A stretch of DNA of 64,000 nt from Favolaschia claudopus (Eukaryota; Basidiomycota; Agaricomycetes; Agaricales; Mycenaceae): assembly GCA_037176885.1 (NCBI GenBank), contig JAWWNJ010000010.1:992001-1056000 (forward strand), given 5' to 3'. This document shows positions 36,696 to 47,552 of this stretch, piece by piece (the stretch's first letter is position 1; each line of letters begins with the position of its first letter). Under the pieces are notes generated by a model, which was not told where the DNA came from, searched no databases, and saw only the letters and a list, made by a program, of their open reading frames with translations. Position numbers and translations under genes: made by a program.

Positions 36696-37679
36696 GAGAG
36701 TGATTGTATGTTGAGTTGAAGAAACACTGAGTTTACACAAAAGTTGCGTGTCAAGAGTAAAGCTTGGTTAAGCCCGAATTTGCGTGCTCATGTGGCGAAA
36801 TTTCCGGAGTTCACACCCAGTGATATAGATGAATAGATATGTATTAGCGGCCCAGGGTTTTGTACAGAGCTTTGCAAGATATATGTAGTGTAAATATTGG
36901 ATGTTGCCAGAGTATATTAGCGAGCTGAGCGAGGTGCGGGTGCCAAGTGCCAAGTGCCATGGTGCAAAGTCCAAAGTGCGAGGTGCCAGTAGTACAGAGT
37001 ACAAAGGTCAGGGTACCTGAGAGCGTAAGACGCTCGTCAGGCGCGAACACGTCGAAGATGAGCGGAGAGGGAAGGTCACTCGGTCACGGTGTGACTTTGG
37101 CTCTAGACCGAGCTCGGCGCCGAGTCTATGACGTCTTTGGCACAAAGTTCTTTTACTTAGTAGCAAAGACGTCATAGGTATGATGTCGCCGGTGGCTGTA
37201 TTCGCCGTTGTCAGTTTTACGATCAGTATTGTTGGTAAAAGTGAACAACGGTGAATTTTACAGGCTCACCTGTCGAGTATATAGCTTTGAGAAAGCATCC
37301 AAACACAGTCTAACACAATTTCAATGCCTTCTATGAAGCCAAAAATGCTCAGGATAGTGTCCTGATTGCACAATTGAGCAACTTGACTCATGGGGCCGAG
37401 GTGCCGGAGAGGCGGCACGAATGTTTTGCAAATGAAGCCGAAAGTCTTGAAAGGTGTTGGGGAGAGTTGCGGGATATTTTCAGAGATCCTGAGGAAGACT
37501 TCTTCCTGAAGTGAAAGGAAAGGGCAAGGAGGAGGGAGGGTAAACGCAGAGAGGAAGCCGGAGGAATATAAAGCAGAGGGCACTTCACACGTTTGACAGT
37601 TAGCTGTCAACACAAACGACGGATATCTCTCATTGGCTGGAGAGCCCTTTACGTGAACACCCTTCCTTTGTATAATAGA
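36696..37679. promoter_or_regulatory. Helitron 5' region upstream of RepHel
   Basis: About 1 kb from the RepHel start to the 5' terminus. It holds a degenerate short direct-repeat run of GTGCCAA-like words (36,938-36,990), a 14-bp perfect inverted repeat at 37,126-37,177, and a 115-codon - strand frame (37,613-37,266) without recognisable content. Likely promoter and 5' transposase recognition region. Confidence 0.5.
37126..37177. repeat. Inverted repeat with TGACGTC core inside the Helitron
   Basis: CTATGACGTCTTTG at 37126-37139 and its exact reverse complement at 37164-37177, 24 nt apart. Each arm contains the palindrome TGACGTC(T), like an ATF/CREB site. Confidence 0.8.
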
Positions 37680-39699
37680 TTATGCAGGTGCGCTTGATAC
37701 CTCTTCGCTTTTCTCTTCGCCATCGAATCCTTGCTGACACGAACGCGTTTGAATTCGTATAGGCCGAAACTACGACTGTTTAAAGTCAACTTTGCTTTGA
37801 CTTTGCCTCGGGCTTCTCGGTCAGCCACCCTTCCTCAGTTTTTTTCTTCGATTACTGACTTCATTCATTCAGAGTCGACTATAACGAAGTTCTATCGCTT
37901 ACTTCGAAGTGTCTTCAACATCTTGACGCACCACTACGCTGGAATTCAAGCTTGACTTCAGTTTTGGGTTGATTTTGATTGAATGAGTGGGATTGAGGTG
38001 CGCGATCCGTTAACTATGCATTTTATTACTCTGACTATGCAGTTCCAGCTCTAATCGTGTAATCTAGTTCGAATTTATACCGAAACTTTGCGGGTACGCA
38101 CTCAATCCTTCAATTTCCTCATTCATGCCCTTACTGACCTTCAAGTTCAATTTCAACGATACAGGCCGAAAGTATGCCGGTCTCACATCGACGCAAGTCA
38201 CCCTTGATGATTGAGTGCCGCACTACGTTTGTATAGCCTCAGGTGAGCCCACATTGTTACTTCAATTCAAGGATTTGCCGCGAGGGCAAAGACATTCTAA
38301 CTTCTTGTAGGTCGAAATCATGCCCTTTTCAATTCAAACTTCAACTCAAATTCATTGTGGTAATCGAACGCCGAGACTATGCTAGCTTGCCTTCAGGTGT
38401 GTTCATCTTGTTCCCTTCGATCAAGAATTTGCCGCCAAGGCAAAGATATTGACTCCACCATTCTTTCTCTCTATAGGCCGAAACTATGCTCGTTTCAATT
38501 CGACTTCAGCTCCCACACATTCGTGTAATTGAATGCTGAGACTACGCAGGCATGTTCTCAGGTAGGTGAGTTGAATATCTATCTGCTTGGTGGACTCGAT
38601 GCTGATTGAGTTTCAAATTAGAATGCCGAGACATTCGCGCGCGCGCGTCTTTCAATTATCAAGGTACGTTCTTGTTCATAGTCTATTCAACTACTTAACT
38701 AACCAACCATTGACTCGACACAAGGTTGACCCTCGTCCTTCAAGTCATTGTCTTCAAATGAAAGCCTGAGTTCAATTCAAGTTCGATTCAACTGAACTCA
38801 ATCCTGCCTCGGTGAGTCAACTTTGGTCTCTTTTAATTCATTCTTTCGTTCATACTAGTCGCATAGTACCCTTACCCACCTTCCGTCGACTTCGACGCCG
38901 ACTTTCAACGAACGAAGACTTCAATTCAATTCAGTATACTTCAATTCCAACGCCGTCTTGAATCAATTTTGAAAATTGAACTTGAATTCCGAGTCGGCAC
39001 TCGTGAGTATTTGTTTCGTTTCCGTTCATCTCTGTCAACAACACAGTTACAGTTACAGCTGACTTGTCTCGATTCGCGGCCTCGACTTCGAATCGACGCG
39101 CCGCAACCCCGTTCAAATCAAGGTATGCACTTGATTCAATTTTCTTTGTTTTACTTCACTCTGACTTATTTCGTCTTCTCAGCTTTCATTTCCTTCAATC
39201 TCTCGTTTCGGCACCTTAAAGTGAGTCTGTTTCTTTGACTTTTCACTCTCACTTTACTTGGCTGACGCAATTCAGAGGCAAAACAATGTATTTCGCTACC
39301 TACGAACAAATGCGTATGCAACTCGTGCCGAGTGCGCCCCGCCGCGCCCGCACCCAATCCATCCCATCCCGACACCCCGCTCCTCCACCTACTTCGAACG
39401 CGCCGCCAGCGTTTTCTCGCTGCTCTCTCGAAGCGGCGGCGCGCGGGCAATCAATCAGCACTATCAAAAACAAGGCCAGTAACATTTCCAGTAACATTTC
39501 CTTTTATTCCGTTCACCCACAAACTCACCTTCGTCTTTGACGCAGAGACAGGGCCCGCTGCGAGCGATATCGAGGGAACGCGGCGCGGCGCGTTTGCGCC
39601 GTGTGGCTCGAGCGGACGCCGCCGAGTCGAGGCGGGGGTGTTGATTCAGGGAGGGCGGACGGTGCCGAGACGCTGGCGGGTGGAATTGATGAACCGAGG

Positions 39700-41340
39700 A
39701 TGTCGGGGTGAAGGTGTCGGCTGTACCTGTATTCACCTAGGTTATGTAGATAGGCGGGGACGGAGCGGGACGTGTGCGGAGCGGCGCTGGGAGACGAAAC
39801 GGCGGGTGCGGAGGTGGAGCGGGGTTGTCAGCGACTGGAAGGAAGACCAAAACAGTGAGAATGAGTGAAAGGGAGCAGAGCGTGCCACGTACCTTGCGTT
39901 CGCGCGTCTCCGACGCCTGCACATCCCATCCGAACCCACGCTCGGCCTCCGCACCTGATTCGTCATCGCGTTCGGTCGGGGCTCCGGGGTTGTGCTGTGG
40001 GCGGCGAGAGAGGGCGAGTCGGCGCTGGGATGCTAAAGACAAGGTCAGCAACGGTTCGTTTGATTTCGTTGAATTACGAGCTTACCTCGGCCAATCCAGA
40101 TGCGTCGGGAACGGGAATCGACGGCGCTTCGTGCGGATCGGCGGCGTGGGTAGATTTCCGACAGGGTGAGCGGTATGTAGGCGACAGCTTGAGAGCGAAA
40201 CGGCGGGGTTGATGGCGCATGGCGTCGGGGGGAAGCGACGGATTTGGGTCGCATTTGGAGGGGTAGTCGGCGGAACCGAGCACGGGGCGATGTGTATTGG
40301 CTTGCTAGCGGGTATGCGCGGCGCGCACACGACGACCCGACGCGAATCCGACGCTGAGAAGGGCGGGGTGGGTGACTGACGTGGCAGTGAGCTGGAACAG
40401 AATAGGACGACGACGGGGAAGCTCGGTAATTACGACGCACCTAGATTGAGGCGTCGGTGAGGGCAGCGCAGCGTTTGCCAGTTCGGCAGCGAGGTCGAGA
40501 GGAGAAGGGCGGTGTGGCGCTGGGTAAAGAAAAAGGCAAGACGAGTCAAAATGAGAGTGAAGAAAAGGCGCGGGTCACGCACCTGTCGTCCGTGTGAGTA
40601 TCGCCCAACGCCGTGTCGCACCGGACGACGGCAAAGTGGTCGAGGGTGGTGAAGGCAGGCTGGATGGGGAACGCGTCAGCGTTTGAAGGCGAGGTGGATG
40701 GACTACTGTTATATAGTAGAATACACCTCGGGCGATCGAGAAGGGAGCACGCGTACCACGCCGCGCGCTTGTGAAAAGGGAAGGAGGTGGGGCTAACATT
40801 GGAGCGGGGATTACCGGTGAGGCGGCGTCGGTAGACGAAAGGGCGGGCGGTAAGGTAGCTAGAAGGCAAGCCATAGGTTAGTGTGAGTTAAAAGGAGGAG
40901 GAGAGGGTCACGCACCTTGGATACCCAGCTTCCGCGTGTTTCCAGGCGCGGCGGAAGAAGGGGAAGGGAGTGTGGAGGGAGCCTAAGTGGGGGGGGGGAT
41001 CGAATCGCGTGCAGTAGATTGTCGGTGTTGTTTAGGGCGGGGACGACGCTGACGTGGCGCTGGTAGTCGAAGCGGGGAGTGCGGGTGTGAAGATTTGTAC
41101 TGTGGGCGGCGGGAGAGCGGGGAATGGACGATGACGCTGAGAAGGTGAAGTGAGTACATAGACGTTCCGTTTATTTTTCGGTTCGTGCTTACCTTTGTCG
41201 ACACTCCAAGCCGAAACACGTCGTGAATGGGAATATGCGCGTTGGCGGCGTAGGTAGGTTTCCAATGAAGTGAGCGGTTGTGTCGAGAGCAAAGTCTGTT
41301 TTCGCACGGTCCGAGACAAATCTGATTGATTAAATTCCGG
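39700..41340 (-). ncRNA. Putative - strand array 2, enlarged copy in unit D
   Basis: About 0.7 kb longer than in A-C. Donor-like CACGCACCT/CACGTACCT words (+ strand view) recur at about 39,890, 40,580 and 40,911, suggesting extra modules. Divergent from the secreted-protein gene at 41,536. Confidence 0.35.
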
Positions 41341-41535
41341 TAGATCGCGTGTGTTGAGTACTCTTTCATAAAGGAGGCGTCAGCATCGCTGCGAGATTTT
41401 CTTCCTCTTTCCTTCTCCCAGTGTCGACTTTTTTCTTTGGGTTTTCCTTCTTCTTTCTGCTGTGCAGGTCTATTTTCTTTTTACCTTCGCCCCAAGACCT
41501 GCCTTCTTTCACGACTCCACTCTCTCGTTATCAAA

Positions 41536-42517
41536 ATGAAGAACGCATCCACCCTCCGTATTCTCTTCACCCTCCTCGCCGCCGGAGTCGCCCTGGGAGC
41601 ACCCACAACGAGGAGACTGCACGTGCGGCAGACGGGGGAGTGTAAAGACCGTCTCATTAACGTACGTTCTTAACTTTCAATGTGTTCGTATCCTCCGGAT
41701 TCAAATTCTGACTTGCATCCTGATCACCTCAGTTCGACGACGCACAATTCGACTCCCTCGATCAAACCGCGCTCACACCCGTCCCGGACGGCTTCCAGGG
41801 CTTCAACTGGCCCGACTTCGCCTTGACCGGCTGCCCCGGGCCTGCGTGCAAGTCTTTCCAGCCTGACCTCACGAAATTGTTCACGGGGCCGAGATTGGCG
41901 ATGGCTGAGGGTGCGTTGCATTTCTAAATCATAGCCCCCGGTCTTAGCTCACGCTAATACAACAAAAACAGGATTGATTGGTGGGATTCTGACAGGCCAA
42001 TTCGTCCCCAAAACATCCCCCTCAGCGCAATTCAACCTCGCGGATACAGCTGGCTCGTTTGATTTGAAGGATTTCGCGGTGTTTGATATCATTGATTTGC
42101 CTGTACGTTCCATTGCTTCTTCTCCTCCATCCATTCCCTGCTTCCTGCGTTCCTCTTGCTTGCTGCATGCCGCGACTGACATACATACACCTCAGGACCA
42201 AGTCAAACTCGGCGCAAAAGAAGACATGCGCGTGCACCTCAGCTGCACCAAAGCCGGCTCCAAAGACAAAGTCGAGAAGACGATTAAATTCGACCGCGCC
42301 GTGGATTCGGCTGGGTATCAGGTGCGCTTTCGAGACTCCTCCATCCATTCATTCATTCAACCTCGAACAGGTCACCGCCGACCAAGTATCCGAATTCACC
42401 GGTCTCTCAGGATGCAAAATCAGCACGATGCAGGTGTTTTTCCCCGGGAAGCTCTTTGAGTTGGAGATCCCTACCGAGTCGATGGGTATTGACAATCTTA
42501 ATGTTTGTGTGCGGTGA
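41536..42517 (+). CDS. Small secreted cysteine-containing protein, intact copy D
   Basis: Five exons: 41536-41661, 41733-41910, 41972-42102, 42196-42321, 42371-42517; 235 aa. The only amino-acid difference noticed from copy A is Thr to Met in the KIST(T/M)Q segment. Same signal peptide, RR site and six cysteines. Intron 4 is shorter than in A. The stop is 153 bp from the stop of the intact, convergent Arp6 gene, so the 3' UTRs probably overlap. Near-identity to A-C despite the diverged upstream part of unit D suggests gene conversion or strong constraint. Confidence 0.88.
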
Positions 42518-42670
42518 TTATATTTGGGGCAGTCGGAATGAATCGAGGCGTACCTTTAGTAGTCGTTCTAATATAACGAGATTTTCTTTCATTTCATCTT
42601 TTCAGACCCACTTTTCAGCTACTCCAGCGTCCAGAATTGCACCTGGTATAGCACTCGCCAAAATCTACAA

Positions 42671-44576
42671 CTAACCCCTCTTCCCCGAAGACGAAGCCCC
42701 AACAGGGTTTATCGCACGAACCCTCGTCCTCCTGCTTGGCTCTGGAGCCGTCTCGACCTGCTCCGCCTTTGCCTTCCCCTTCCCTTTCGACTCCTGCCGC
42801 TTCAAGCTGGTGCCGTCTTGTTTCTTATCTTTTCCACTCGGCGCCCTATCCCTCCCACTCTCCTTCCCGTGATCCCTATCCCGCGTAGTCGGCTCCCGCT
42901 CACGCAGGGGCGGTGGCGCCGGCTGCCAATCTGGACACTTCCTCCGCATCGCAAGGCTCCCGTATTCGAGGTATTCGGCGCGGGTGACGGCTACGGAGGA
43001 GGTGAAGGTGGGGAGGGAGGCCAGTGCGATGGCGGAATGGTAGGCGTCGAGGGTGGGGCTAGATGAGAGTGAGTTTATGAATGAAGGAAGCCGGAGTAAA
43101 TGCGAACTCAGATGATTGGTAGAGGACCACGTCGCAGCCAAACGGTGCGAGTGATTGTAACTCGGATAGCCTTTGAATATTTCAGCGCGTTTGAAGAAAA
43201 ATAGATAGATTCCTCACAGTCGATCTCGGAACCCAGTGAGCTTGGTGTTTCCTCCAATAAGCCCGATGTTAGCCCAGAACATGCCCTGCAGATCGTGAGG
43301 TAGCAGCGAAATAGAAGCAGAGATGGCTTGTGCGAGGCCGCACTGTTCTAGCCCTTCCATGAAATTGTCAATTCAGCAAATCATGTGCGAGCGAATTCAA
43401 GACCCACCGATATCATCTGGCCGAAAGATAATCTCCGGGACAGCGAACCTCTCGTTCCCCATCGTCAACACCTGGTCCGTGTCAAGCGCAATATCGTCTG
43501 GTTGCCGTACCCTCCCGGCTTTGCTCTTTGTTAGATCGGGGAGGACGTACTCTTGCACGATGGAGTTGGTTTTGACGTTTTCCCTACCAGCAATGAATGT
43601 TATTGAGGTCAGAGATGGATAGAATGAACCCTACCGACAAATCTCGATATCTTTCTTGAAATCTTGCGAAACAAAACAACAGGTTTCTTTGACGTGATTC
43701 ATGATGAAGGTTTCTTCCATCATGTTCCATTGACGGAAGGACACGAGTTCTTTGAGTTGGTTTGTTAGCAGTTTTCCTCCGACGTCGAGGCTGCACTGTA
43801 GGTCAGAGAAAGGCAGGCAGGCTGTAGAAGTAGGGTCACCGACCGTTTCACAGCGCTCCACACTACTTTCCCTTCCATCACAGGGACGACGTGTGTGAAA
43901 CTAAACCCCGAATCAACTATGATCATGCATTCTGGCGGTGGGAGACCGAATAGGGAGCCGTGGGGAATGAGTGAGGCAGCTGGCTGGCACAGTGAGCGAA
44001 AACGCTTTTTTATTATTATGAAAATGGGATGACAGACGGGAAGATCGAAAGTGAGCTTGAAATTCATACTCTTCGAAGATGAATTGGTCGTATACTTGTT
44101 GAATTTTTGGGAGATTGAAGTACGGTTCCGTCATCAAGAGAGTGGATTCTGTTGGATTGACCTATGCGGAGGTTATATCAGTGAGCGTACGCAAGCACAT
44201 AGCGTGTATTCACATTGAGAACTTCATCAGACAATACACCGTCCCAGATGGCTTTTTGAGCGTCCCAATCGACCACGTATCCCTGATTGAAAGTTACAAA
44301 TTGCGCTCCGAAAACCGAGTCGAGCATGCCTTTTCTACGGGGAGACGGTAGTTGAGTGATGAATAGTCCTTGCATTTATCTAATTCATGGCCGACGTAGG
44401 TTGCCTTGTCTCCCTTTGAACGGATTACAGCGTTGACGACAATTCTTGCGTGCATTTTAGCCGGGCCAGAAAAACGTGGATAAGGAAGGTATGTACCGAG
44501 GGTCGACAGCAGTGGGGTGCCCCAGAATTCCAGCTTTTATTGTGGAGCCGCCGTTGTCAAAGGCGACGACGACCAT
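42671..44576 (-). CDS. ARP6: Actin-related protein 6 (SWR1 chromatin-remodelling subunit)
   Basis: Ten exons (- strand): 44576-44497, 44444-44330, 44282-44214, 44161-44038, 43979-43844, 43790-43635, 43583-43408, 43353-43218, 43170-43108, 43058-42671; 1,443 nt, 480 aa. Actin-fold landmarks: [12 protein letters not shown] (residues 5-16), [47 protein letters not shown] and [14 protein letters not shown]. These match Arp6, which with Swc6 supports H2A.Z exchange by SWR1 in the nucleus. Intron 2 (44283-44329) is GC-AG; without it the frame breaks. A basic Lys/Ser/Arg-rich tail of about 90 residues extends past the actin fold. Convergent with the secreted-protein gene. Confidence 0.9.
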
Positions 44577-45547
44577 CGTAGCAGAAAGGAAATGATGTTA
44601 TGTGGATAAGCTAATGGCTCTGGGCTCTACTAGCTCGTATGCGTGGATAAGGCCACAGTATCATGCGGACACCACGAGTGGGGGTGAAAGGCCAGCGGCT
44701 ACGCCGCGGGAAGGACTGCGATACGGCGTGAGATGCGAAAGGGCAAGTACGCAGTTCCGGCAAACGGAAGGAGGAGACGGCTCTGGACGTAAGACGGGGA
44801 GGAAAAGCTAGGAGAGCGCGCTGGGGAGGGTGAGCGGACGGGTGAGCAAAAGGAATGGGGGGAGAGTCGTGGCGGACAGCAAAAGCCACTACTAACCCTA
44901 ACCCTAATTTGGATTTAAGTGTGACATGGAGTGACGTGTCACGCTCGCGTTTCTTTTCCTGAACCACCACATGGCACATTCTCAACCGAACAGTGAAGCT
45001 ACAACCACGGGCATATCCGCAGTATGCACTAAGGAGTAAGCACTTAGTACTTACTCGTTAACGAGTCCGGCGCCGCCTAGTCAGGATTAATCAGAACGGA
45101 GCCCGCCGCCCAGCGGACCGGAGTTTCAAGAGTTGAGGTTCGGGGCCCGATTGAAATGACATGTGAGCACTATATAGTATCATCCCCTCATCTATTACTC
45201 TATTGAGGTCGCATCCACATGTATCTTGAAGCAATTATTCTCTCGCTCACCCACGGAGCGCGAAGCACCAAAGGTCAAGAAACGATGCGTCTACTAAGAC
45301 TATACATGCGGACACACAACTTGAAGGAGCCGGGAAGAGTCATCCAGAAAGCCGAGACGCGCCGGCTATCTGTAGACTTACAGTTCGAATCGTGTGTCTT
45401 TGGGGCTTTTCTCTCACCTACTCTCACCCAAGGGTGTCGAAGGAAGGCTTATCGAAGGTGCCGGCTCCGCACTGTGTTCTCTCCGCATGTCATAAAATAG
45501 AGCATCGATGAATGGTCTTCGAGGCCTTTTCAATTTCGCCTTCCGCC
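44577..45547. promoter_or_regulatory. Divergent intergenic region between Arp6 and a DUF6533 gene
   Basis: About 970 bp. It contains a short telomere-like run (44,893-44,907) and a near-palindrome around AGTAAG..CTTACT (45,032-45,052). It should hold both promoters. No gene seen. Confidence 0.4.
44893..44907. repeat. Short interstitial telomere-like repeat
   Basis: TAACCCTAACCCTAA, just over two CCCTAA units. It could be a chance promoter element or a healed-break trace. Confidence 0.6.
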
Positions 45548-47252
45548 ATGACAGTTCTTCAGAAACAGCAGCCTTCACGTATGGCTCAAGAAATGTGATT
45601 CAGCCGATTATTATTTCGCCGCCTCTGACTCAATCTAAAGTGTCTTGCTTGACTATTCCCATCTCGTTGGCTTGAGTGAGCGCCTTGTCCTCCGTCTGCA
45701 AATCCGTGAATCATTCTCCCCAGCGGTGTTGTACTTCGACCATCTCCTCACCCTAGGCACGATATCCTCCTTCCTCTAGTTGGCTCATCCCACCTCGTTG
45801 CACAGGCATGGAAATCGAGCTCCTTTGGCGACGGAGGACTTCCTTCAGCGCATACTGGTTCTTTGTCAACCGGTATTTCGGGCTGTTCAGTACAGTGGCA
45901 GTTTCAGCACTGCCCTTCGTCAATGGCTCGGAAAAGGTGAGATCGTTCTAATCCGCGACTCACTTCTCAACGTACAATTGCCACTCCAGGCATGCAGACA
46001 TTACAGTCTCTTCCGCGAGATCGTGCTGGTAGTAACGCAGACGATAGCTGGAAGTGAGTGATGATGCCGAATTGACTTGCAAATTGATTTCTATACGACT
46101 GACGATAACACAACAAAGTCATTATGATCATCCGAGTGTATGCTCTGTATGGTAAAGACCGGCGGGTTCTGTGTGCGGCGCTGGTAGCTGGTTCATGTGT
46201 CATCGGCGTCAGCGTCGTGGGTGGCATTTAAATTCTCAACTTCGAAATACGAGTAGTAACATGACAGCTTTGTATTCCCAGTTCTCATTCGTCGGGCAAC
46301 ATGCTGTACACATCAAAGTCACCGGAGGCTGCCATTATCATCTACCTAAGAGCACGTATGTCCATGATTGTTTCGTTTCGTCGTCCGAACAGTGGTTGAT
46401 GGGTTGAACTCTTTTAGATCGTTCCGTTCGTGTCCCTGCGCATACTAAACATCGACGATGGTCAATGCATTATGTTCAGGGTTAGCAGGCTCCTGGGAGG
46501 TACGTCTTGTTTCCTATTCTTAGACAAAACAAGTCTTGACTCGATGTCAGGGACTGTTCGCGTTCGACACGTTCATCTTCCTATTGACTCTCTACAACGC
46601 GTTCAACACCTGGCGAAGAATTGCACCTTCTCAGAATCTGTATACTCTTGTTGTGCGTGATGGTGGGTGTGAAACTTCTTTCCTTGCTTTGTCATTGAAG
46701 CTTCGGTACGATTCTCTAGGCGCTATCTACTTTGGGTGGGTGCGCAACACTTGTTCACACTTCTGATAACTGAGTCAGAGGCCTGAAGCATAATGGCGCT
46801 CGCCAATCTTGCCAACATAGCGACATATTATGTATGCAGCTTCTTTCTTCCGGAGATGATTTCACATTCATCGTTGGCTGTTCTAGTTCGAAGAGGTCCG
46901 CTCTTACCCATGAACATATTGATAAAAAAAAATGTTGTGAGCTCATTGCGTTAACAGCCCGTGTCTCCCGGCTCGCTTACGACTTTCGCGAATTGGTGAG
47001 TGAGAGCTATGTACTCGGATTCTGAACGAAACACCAGCTCATAATCCTGAATCAACGAACAGCATCTCCGTGACGATGATATCGCGCCTCATTCTCAACC
47101 TCCATGAACATGCGTTTGCTGGGCTGACGAGCGACATGTCGACAGGCGCTCGACATGACCCTCTGTTTGGAAGTGCAAATATGTCGTTTACGACGAGTTT
47201 TTCGGATCCTGAGAGTGATGCGCGGACGTCGATGCGACCTGGGAGTACGTAG
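45548..47252 (+). CDS. DUF6533-type multi-pass membrane protein
   Basis: Fifteen exons by splice signals, phase and family motifs: 45548-45594, 45641-45675, 45724-45756, 45806-45936, 45990-46053, 46119-46216, 46282-46355, 46418-46425, 46480-46499, 46551-46662, 46720-46735, 46789-46831, 46887-46895, 46958-46995, 47063-47252; 918 nt, 305 aa. The N-terminus has the DUF6533 signature (YFDHLLTLGMEIELLW, then a NRYF segment), followed by RVYALYGKDRR, a GCH motif, LFAFDTFIFLLTLYN and the C-terminal SRLILNLHE. Probably seven membrane spans in an expanded basidiomycete family of unknown role. Intron 3 (45757-45805) is GC-AG. Exons 8 and 13 are only 8 and 9 nt. Confidence 0.75.
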
Positions 47253-47552
47253 GTTGACGCTCATTATGGCTTTCATTGGCATCATTCGGCTCCAGGATAA
47301 TGTATGGAACTATCATTGCTGCTGCCTTACATTCATGAAGCTCGACTGAACGATAAATTGGTTTTAGAGTGAGGTAATTTAGTTGTTCCCACGGTTCAAC
47401 TGTGCGGAGAACTCCGAGATAGCCGGTGACTTGGTTGAACTTCTCGAAAATTATTCACATGCGCCCAGAGACCCGAAAATATCGATATCAGCCCGTGTAA
47501 TATACATTACTTTATCTAACAGCAAAATGTCCGAATAACACCTCTTTCAACG

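Larger units (their letters stand above)
29393..37679 (-). mobile_element. Autonomous Helitron (8,287 bp)
   Basis: On the - strand it starts TCTATTATACAAAGG at 37,679 and ends with a 6-bp-stem hairpin, 11 nt and CTAG at 29,393, inserted between host A (29,392) and T (37,680), the hallmark of Helitrons. It carries a RepHel gene and a second spliced gene, both on the - strand. There are no terminal inverted repeats and no target duplication. Rejoining the flanks restores a GAAATTATG word of the module array, similar to 4,091 in unit A. Both genes read through without stops, so it may be active. Confidence 0.93.
28530..39640 (+). ncRNA. Putative + strand module array, unit D, split by the Helitron
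   Basis: Two parts, 28,530-29,392 and 37,680-39,640. The second part shows the repeating pattern most cleanly: intron-like block, then an exon-like block with a GCCGAAANTATG word near its start and a second GCCGAGACTA-type word about 50 nt later (38,164, 38,310, 38,477, 38,620). Removing the Helitron rejoins one such word. No coding potential was recognised. Confidence 0.4.
24729..43058. repeat. Tandem unit D (diverged, Helitron-interrupted, next to the intact Arp6)
   Basis: Fourth copy. Without the 8,287-bp Helitron it is about 10 kb. From 25,000 to about 41,280 it aligns with A-C only through motifs and order (hairpin modules, TATA box, GAAACTATG words, (CG)n tract). From about 41,290 through the secreted-protein gene to about 42,870 it is again nearly identical to A-C. 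It ends inside the last exon of a complete Arp6 gene, so D is the best candidate for the ancestral position of the array. Confidence 0.8.

Noticed and set aside
44324..44335. Apparent +1 frameshift in Arp6
   Set aside because: Resolved by a 47-nt GC-AG intron that restores the conserved EKGYVVDWD segment in phase.
44893..44907. Chromosome end
   Set aside because: Only about two telomere-like units, with single-copy genes on both sides; not a telomere.
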